Source: Planctomycetota bacterium (GTDB lineage Bacteria; Planctomycetota; UBA11346). From it: a stretch of DNA of 11,515 nt. Positions within the stretch are counted from its first letter, which is position 1. The number at the start of each line of letters is the position of its first letter. The DNA lies in NCBI GenBank assembly GCA_007131555.1, contig SLQH01000218.1, positions 1 through 11,515 of the forward strand, read 5' to 3'. Shown here one piece after another: positions 7,101 to 11,515 of this stretch. The translations under genes were made by a program, and so were the position numbers. The notes under the pieces are model-generated. The model saw nothing but the letters and a program-made list of their open reading frames with translations, had not been told where the DNA came from and did no database searches.

Positions 7101-7937
7101 TCATATCGACCCTGGTCGCACAGCCAGGGTCCGGCGGGCCAGGTCGAGGATTGCGGCGCGGGCCTGCGGGTGGGCGTAGGTCTGCTCGCTGTCGTGACGG
7201 ATGCCAGGCAAGGTCACCAGACGGCGATCGACACCATGACGGCTGAGGGCCTCGTACAGGCGCTGGGCGTGCTCCACCGTCACCAGGATGTCCTGGCGGC
7301 CGTGGATGATGACGAAGGGCGGGGCGTCGGGGTGGACATGCCGCACCGGGCTGGCCTCCAGGGCGATGGCCTGGGCCTGGGCGTCGCGGGTCGGATCGCC
7401 GCCGACGAGATCGGTCAGGGGCTCACGCCCGGCGGCGGTCATGCCATTGAGATCGCTAGGGCCCATCACCGGGGCGCAGCCTTGGACCCGTATTGAACCA
7501 GCCGCCCAGCGCTCATCGCGAAAACGATCATCATCCCCAGTCAAGGCCACCAGGGCGGCGAGATGTCCTCCGGCTGAGTCACCGGTCACGATCCGACGGC
7601 AGCGATCCAGTCCGAGATCATGGCCATGCAGGTCAAGAAAGCGCAGTCCGGCACCGACATCGCGCACCAGAGCCGGATAAGGCGCTACCCGCACCGTTCG
7701 ATACTCGATCCCACACACTGCCACACCGTGTTCAGTCAACCACAACAGTCGATCCATGCCCTTCAGGCCCATTCGTGACCAGCCCCCGCCGGGAATCCAT
7801 ATCACGTGCGGCCAGTGGCGACAGGCGCCGTCAGGGATGGCGATGCGCACCTGCAGCCGACAGCCGGCATCGTCATGGAAGACACGCAGTGATTGGCTGG
7901 GCATGGCAGAACAATAGGCCAGCATCCAGGTCATCAT
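7101..7937 (-). CDS. alpha/beta hydrolase (esterase/lipase-like)
   Basis: This 278-residue single-domain hydrolase resembles the acetyl-esterase/BD-FAE branch of the alpha/beta-hydrolase fold, which cleaves carboxylic esters of small or carbohydrate-linked substrates. The full set of active-site elements is visible. IPGGGW (48-53) is the oxyanion-hole loop, the counterpart of 'HGGGW'. GDSAGGHLA (119-127) carries nucleophile Ser121. IHGRQDILV (211-219) supplies Asp216. GIRHD (245-249) supplies His248. YR followed by APYPALVRDV (about 79-94) matches the strand and helix before the nucleophile elbow in this family. No clear signal peptide is present, so it is probably cytoplasmic; the natural substrate cannot be read from sequence. 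The start is uncertain: ATG 7937 or the adjacent ATG 7934 (weak CAGG upstream), and a start at Met12 would lose nothing conserved. The last codons carry a perfect 8-bp inverted repeat (7108-7115 with 7124-7131). It faces ppdK tail to tail. Confidence 0.85.
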   Translation of the reverse strand: MMTWMLAYCSAMPSQSLRVFHDDAGCRLQVRIAIPDGACRHWPHVIWIPGGGWSRMGLKGMDRLLWLTEHGVAVCGIEYRTVRVAPYPALVRDVGAGLRFLDLHGHDLGLDRCRRIVTGDSAGGHLAALVALTGDDDRFRDERWAAGSIRVQGCAPVMGPSDLNGMTAAGREPLTDLVGGDPTRDAQAQAIALEASPVRHVHPDAPPFVIIHGRQDILVTVEHAQRLYEALSRHGVDRRLVTLPGIRHDSEQTYAHPQARAAILDLARRTLAVRPGSI

Positions 7938-7986
7938 AGCCTGAGTTCCATGGGCTCACCTGAGAGCACTGGGCCTTGGCCGGCGC

Positions 7987-8014
7987 TTGGTGAAAGCCCG
8001 CATCTGTCTATATC
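7987..8014 (+). promoter_or_regulatory. weak promoter candidate for the channel-stub/Kef unit
   Basis: TTGGTG (7987-7992), a 16-bp spacer and TATATC (8009-8014) lie in the gap between the divergent hydrolase gene and the plus-strand transport genes. The match is partial. Nothing else recognisable was found in 7938-8162. Confidence 0.2.
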
Positions 8015-8162
8015 GCCTTTTACAGCAACCCTATAGCCTCCAACCTAAAGTCTCCAGCCGGATTGAGACCCATGCCTTGAAGCCGAGTGTGCAGATGAGC
8101 CTCCGTGGGCACCGCAGGCTTGCAGTGTCGTTTTTGGGAAGGCGCGTTATGGTTCCTGCACA

Positions 8163-8369
8163 ATGAGCAGCCATCTGCAACCGGTCACACCATCGCTGTC
8201 GCACGTCGCACGACGCCGGGACACGGTGCGCCGTCTGATCATCCTGTTGTGGCTGGTCCTGGCGGTGAATGTCATCGGCACAATCGGCTACATGCTGCTG
8301 GAGAGCTATCGGCTGGTGGAAGCTCTGTATATGACCGCACCTGCCTGGAGAATCAATCATGGTCCATGA
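8163..8369 (+). CDS. 68-residue membrane protein resembling the N-terminus of a 2TM potassium channel (possible remnant)
   Basis: A basic N-terminus (RRRDTVRR, 17-24) is followed by one strong membrane helix (about 25-45). Next comes IGTIGYMLLESYRLVEALYMTA (38-59). In 2TM potassium channels with RCK domains, the end of the first helix and the start of the pore helix read very much like this ('GT.GY.LIEGWS..DALYMTVITLTTVGYG'). Here the match stops at YMT: the selectivity filter, second helix and RCK domain are absent, replaced by PAWRINHGP and a stop. No other frame downstream contains the missing pore. The last 11 bases overlap the Kef gene start, and that gene's ribosome-binding site (GGAGA, 8347-8351) lies inside this frame, so translation of the two is probably coupled. 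It could be a decayed channel gene or a small accessory subunit. No ribosome-binding site is visible for ATG 8163, and the frame is open upstream to 8067. Confidence 0.55.
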   Translation: MSSHLQPVTPSLSHVARRRDTVRRLIILLWLVLAVNVIGTIGYMLLESYRLVEALYMTAPAWRINHGP

Positions 8370-10554
8370 TGGCCCTTTCTTGGAGATCGCCCTGATCCTG
8401 GGTCTGGCCACGGCCCTGGCGATGGTCGGCCAGAAACTGCGCCAACCCCTACTGATCATGTTTCTGACCACCGGCATCCTGGCCGGGCCATCGGTGCTGG
8501 GGATCGTCCAGAGCTATGAGCAGATCGACCTTCTGGCCCATATCGGCATCGCTCTGCTGCTGTTCATCGTCGGCCTCAAACTGGACCTGCACTTGATCCG
8601 CACCACCGGTCCGGTGGCCCTGGCCACCGGTCTGGGCCAGATCATCTTCACCTCAGTGATTGGTTTTGGCATCGCCCTGGCCCTGGGCCTGGACCTGCTC
8701 AACGCCGCCTATCTGGCCGTGGCCCTGACCTTCTCCAGCACCATCATCATCGTCAAGCTGCTGTCCGACAAGAAGGAGATCGACTCGCTGCACGGCCAGA
8801 TCGCCCTGGGCTTCCTGATCGTCCAGGACATCGCCGCCATCATTGCCCTGGTCACCCTGACCACCATCGGCTCGGCCAGCGCCGAGAGTGATGGCTCGCT
8901 GCTGATCGCCGCCCTGACCATGGCCGGCAAGGGCATCGGCCTGCTGCTGGGCATCGGCCTGCTGATGCGCTACGTCATCCCCCATCTGGTCCAGCGCCTG
9001 GCCCATTCCCTCGAACTGCTGACCCTCTTCGCCGTGGCCTGGGCGGTGCTGCTGGCCGCCCTCAGCGACCAGATGGGCTTCAGCAAGGAGGTCGGAGCCT
9101 TCCTGGCCGGGATCTCCCTGGCCTCGACCGCCTATCGCGATGCCATCGGTGCCCGCCTGACCAGCCTGCGTGACTTTCTGCTGCTGTTCTTCTTCATCGA
9201 CCTGGGAGCCCGCCTCGACTGGTCGATGGTCGGAGCCCAGATCCCGTCGGCCCTGATCCTGTCGGCCTTCGTCCTCATCGGCAATCCGATCGTTGTTCTC
9301 ATTATCATGGGCATCATGGGCTACCGCCGTCGCACCGGCTTCCTGGCCGGCCTGACCGTGGCCCAGATCAGCGAATTCTCCCTGATCGTCGCCGCCCTCG
9401 GTCTGGCCCTGGGCCATATCAGCCCTGAAACCATGGGCCTCGTCACCCTGGTCGGAGTGGCGACCATCTTCCTGTCAACCTACATGATCCTTTACTCTGG
9501 ACCCTTGTACCGGCTCCTGGCCAATGTTCTGCGCATTTTCGAACGACATCACCCCTTCCGCGAAGCCGCCGAAGACCAGGTCGGTAGCGTTGAAACCATT
9601 GATGTGATCGTAGTCGGTCTTGGCAACTACGGCCAGGGTCTGGTGGAAGACTTGTTGCGTCGCGGTAAGACTCTGCTGGGTGTGGACTTTGATCCGGTTG
9701 CCCTGACCCGTTGGCGAAAACGCGGCATCGCGGTTCTGTACGGCGATGTTGCCGACCCCGACATGCACGAGCAACTACCCCTGCAACGCTGCCGTTGGGT
9801 GGTATCGACGGTCCGCTCACGGGCCCTGAACATGGCCCTGATCCAGGGTCTGGTCGCTCAGGGCTACACCGGCCGGGTGGCCCTGACGGCTTCCGACAAC
9901 GAGGAAGCCGAGACCTATCAGACCAACGGTGCCCATCTCGTCCTTCGACCCTTTGCCGATGCCACTGAACAGGCAGCTGACGCCCTGACCTATGCCATGG
10001 ACTACCTGCCGACAGCGGTCAACTGGCCGATCGCCTTCCTGGAGGTACGGATCCGTTCGGATGCCGCCATCGCCGGCCAAGCCATCCGTGACATCCCCCT
10101 GCGTTCAGTGGCCGGGGTATCGGTCCTGGCCGTCAGCCGTGGTGGCCGCCTGGACTACGACCCGGCCCCCCAGACCCAGGTCTTTCCCGGCGACCGCCTG
10201 CTCATCATGGGACCGGCCAACGGTCTCAAGGAGGCCGAGAAGATCCTCCACCAGCATGCTGCCGCCACCGCCCCGGATGATGGCGACCGATTCGATATCG
10301 CCGAGATCGCCGTAGCCGATGACTCGCCCATGGCCGGCCACAGCCTCGCCGATCTCCAGTTCCGCCAACGCTACGGCGTCACCCTGATCGGCATCCGCCG
10401 GGGCCAGGATCAGATCACCACCATCAACCCGGCCGACCCGGTCATGGCTGGCGACCGTCTGATCGTCATCGGCGCCAGCCACGCCATCGCCAGCCTGCGA
10501 AAGCAGGTGCCGATGACCAGCGATCCAGACCAGAGCGATGATCAGGAAGGCTGA
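8359..10554 (+). CDS. Kef-type (CPA2) cation:proton antiporter with RCK and two RCK-C domains
   Basis: This 731-residue membrane protein has a CPA2 Na+/H+-exchanger-type core (about 1-385, some 12 helices) fused to a cytoplasmic regulatory part. CPA2 members exchange K+ or Na+ for H+ across the cytoplasmic membrane. In the core, ALTFSSTIIIVKLL starts near 122 and FLIVQDIAAI carries the conserved Gln156-Asp157 pair. The RCK/TrkA-N domain (about 415-535) opens with VIVVGLGNYGQG (Gly420, Gly422, Gly425), and Asp443 ends the second strand, which favours NAD(H) over NADP(H). Two RCK-C domains follow (about 557-632 and 645-714), and then an acidic tail. The glutathione-responsive HALESDIEP loop of E. 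coli KefC is not present; the equivalent stretch reads YRDAIGARLTSL. Gating by nucleotide or another ligand is therefore likelier than by glutathione. ATG 8359 has GGAGA seven bases upstream and overlaps the channel-like stub. The ion specificity is not determined by sequence. Confidence 0.92.
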   Translation: MVHDGPFLEIALILGLATALAMVGQKLRQPLLIMFLTTGILAGPSVLGIVQSYEQIDLLAHIGIALLLFIVGLKLDLHLIRTTGPVALATGLGQIIFTSVIGFGIALALGLDLLNAAYLAVALTFSSTIIIVKLLSDKKEIDSLHGQIALGFLIVQDIAAIIALVTLTTIGSASAESDGSLLIAALTMAGKGIGLLLGIGLLMRYVIPHLVQRLAHSLELLTLFAVAWAVLLAALSDQMGFSKEVGAFLAGISLASTAYRDAIGARLTSLRDFLLLFFFIDLGARLDWSMVGAQIPSALILSAFVLIGNPIVVLIIMGIMGYRRRTGFLAGLTVAQISEFSLIVAALGLALGHISPETMGLVTLVGVATIFLSTYMILYSGPLYRLLANVLRIFERHHPFREAAEDQVGSVETIDVIVVGLGNYGQGLVEDLLRRGKTLLGVDFDPVALTRWRKRGIAVLYGDVADPDMHEQLPLQRCRWVVSTVRSRALNMALIQGLVAQGYTGRVALTASDNEEAETYQTNGAHLVLRPFADATEQAADALTYAMDYLPTAVNWPIAFLEVRIRSDAAIAGQAIRDIPLRSVAGVSVLAVSRGGRLDYDPAPQTQVFPGDRLLIMGPANGLKEAEKILHQHAAATAPDDGDRFDIAEIAVADDSPMAGHSLADLQFRQRYGVTLIGIRRGQDQITTINPADPVMAGDRLIVIGASHAIASLRKQVPMTSDPDQSDDQEG

Positions 10555-10569
10555 GGACATCAGCGGGGT

Positions 10570-10604
10570 GTAACGACTCAGGACCGAAGGACCTGAGTCG
10601 TTAC
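10570..10604. terminator. bidirectional terminator between convergent genes
   Basis: GTAACGACTCAGG (10570-10582) is perfectly complementary to CCTGAGTCGTTAC (10592-10604), a 13-bp stem with a 9-nt loop that can itself form CC-GAA-GG. It lies in the 57 bp between the Kef-type gene and the minus-strand AEC gene. There is no strong T-run on either side, so it is a stable hairpin in the right place rather than a textbook intrinsic terminator. Confidence 0.7.
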
Positions 10605-10611
10605 GGTGCTC

Positions 10612-11515
10612 TTACAACACCCAATACAACCACACCGGAATGCTGAGGCAGGAGACGGCGGTGGAGAGGGTGAGGTGGGCGGCTAGGAAGGGGCCGTCGG
10701 CGCCTTCCTGGGAGCCGATGACGTAGCAGGCCACGGCGCAGGGGGTGGCCATCATCATCACCGCCACGCCCCGGTCGGCGGCGGGGATGCCGGGGAACAG
10801 CAGGGACAGGATCAGCAGGGTGACCAGGGGGGTGACCAGGGTCTTGGCGATCACGGTGAAGGCCAGCAGGCCGCGATGGTCGCGCACCGTGCGCCAGCGC
10901 AGGCCGTAGCCGATGGCCACCAGGGCCAGGGCCAGCCCCGGTCCGCCCAGCAGGCGCAGGCTGGCGGCCAGAATGCCGATCAGCTGCCGGATCATCGGAA
11001 CGCTCCCGTCATCACCCAGCGCCAGGGCGCCCTGCACCGGCGACCACAGGCCGATCAGGGCCACGACGATCCCCAGCAGGGCGGCCAGGATGATGGGATT
11101 GGTGAAGACCCGGCGCAGGATCCGATGCCAGCCGAGGTCGGCATCGTGGCGCAACAAATGGCAGACGATGATGCCCGAGGCCACGAAGACCGGCATGGTG
11201 AAGGCGTTGACCACCGAGCCGATGGTCAGGCCCAGGCTGCCATAGGCGTTCTGGGCCAGGGGGAAGCCGAGATAGGTGACGTTGGCCCAGTAGCCGCCGA
11301 AGATGGCCGGGCCGGCAAAGGCCGGAGCCAGGCGGCCGGCTCGGGCCACTGTCAGGCCGATCAGGGCGGCGATCAGGGTCGCGCCCAGGGTGGCGCTGAT
11401 CACCGGCAGATTGATGAGGCGGGCGAAATCCTCGCTGGCGACGTTGACGAAGATCAGGGCCGGCAGGCACAGGGTGTTGATGAACCAGGTGAGAAATTGT
11501 TGATGGTCATCGTTC
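10612..11515 (-). CDS. AEC-family permease (auxin efflux carrier type), 5' end beyond window
   Basis: The frame is open from the right edge (first full codon ends at 11514) to a TAA at 10612, giving 300 visible residues of a family that is usually 300-320 long, so only a short N-terminal piece is missing. A GTG at 11403 could be called as start, but the 37 codons upstream (including FLTWFINTLCLPALIFVNVA) continue the membrane-protein pattern and belong to the gene. About eight to ten hydrophobic helices are spaced through the protein. GYWANVTYLGFPL and the C-terminal ATPCAVACYVIGSQ match AEC-type elements in the two structural halves. AEC members export or import small organic acids and related metabolites through the cytoplasmic membrane; bacterial examples include malate and malonate carriers. 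The substrate here cannot be told. Base composition is the highest in G+C of the window. It converges on the Kef-type gene across a strong hairpin. Confidence 0.85.
   Translation of the reverse strand, partial: NDDHQQFLTWFINTLCLPALIFVNVASEDFARLINLPVISATLGATLIAALIGLTVARAGRLAPAFAGPAIFGGYWANVTYLGFPLAQNAYGSLGLTIGSVVNAFTMPVFVASGIIVCHLLRHDADLGWHRILRRVFTNPIILAALLGIVVALIGLWSPVQGALALGDDGSVPMIRQLIGILAASLRLLGGPGLALALVAIGYGLRWRTVRDHRGLLAFTVIAKTLVTPLVTLLILSLLFPGIPAADRGVAVMMMATPCAVACYVIGSQEGADGPFLAAHLTLSTAVSCLSIPVWLYWVL

Noticed and set aside
7017..7496. 159-codon plus-strand frame antisense to the hydrolase gene
   Set aside because: The minus-strand frame carries a full catalytic triad in the correct order, so this one is a shadow.
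8653..9417. 254-codon minus-strand frame antisense to the Kef-type gene
   Set aside because: The predicted protein is a low-complexity Gln/Gly/Asp-rich string, typical of the antisense of a membrane protein gene.

Overview
The window holds chromosomal bacterial housekeeping DNA, with two partial genes at the edges and no rRNA, tRNA, CRISPR array or transposase that I could find. The dnaN-type clamp diverges from proteobacterial clamps (394 residues, extended tail) and is separated from dnaA and recF. Together with the bacterial PPDK, the class II tRNA nucleotidyltransferase and the STAS-like small protein, it is compatible with a deep-branching Gram-negative group such as Planctomycetota or a neighbour. 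This is only an impression; there is no phylogenetic marker I can place firmly.

Layout. Bases 1-1122 (minus strand): the 5' part of a STAS/SpoIIAA-like small protein running off the left edge, and upstream of it a putative lipoprotein of unknown function. Bases 1123-1583: a 460-bp non-coding leader between the divergent lipoprotein gene and dnaN. Bases 1584-6923 (plus strand): dnaN (sliding clamp), a class II CCA-adding type tRNA nucleotidyltransferase, and ppdK (pyruvate phosphate dikinase) behind its own probable promoter. Bases 6924-7100: a convergent intergenic spacer full of hairpins and a 21-bp direct repeat. Bases 7101-7937 (minus strand): an alpha/beta hydrolase with a complete Ser-Asp-His triad. 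Bases 8163-10554 (plus strand): a 68-codon ORF that looks like the first membrane helix and pore-helix start of a 2TM potassium channel, overlapping a full-length CPA2/Kef-type cation:proton antiporter with an NAD-binding RCK domain and two RCK-C domains. Bases 10570-10604: a perfect 13-bp hairpin between convergent genes. Bases 10612 to the right edge (minus strand): an AEC-family permease missing only its N-terminus.

The genes do not form one pathway. dnaN and cca belong to DNA replication and tRNA maturation. ppdK links PEP and pyruvate through PPi/ATP. The Kef-like antiporter, with the channel-like stub in front of it, is a monovalent cation homeostasis unit. Base composition rises visibly from left to right: the first four genes use A/T-ending codons freely, while ppdK, the Kef gene and the AEC gene are strongly G/C-ending. 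I do not see a clearly new biological system. The items most worth checking are the channel stub fused by overlap to the Kef gene, the structured repeat spacer after ppdK, and the unassigned lipoprotein/STAS-like pair.
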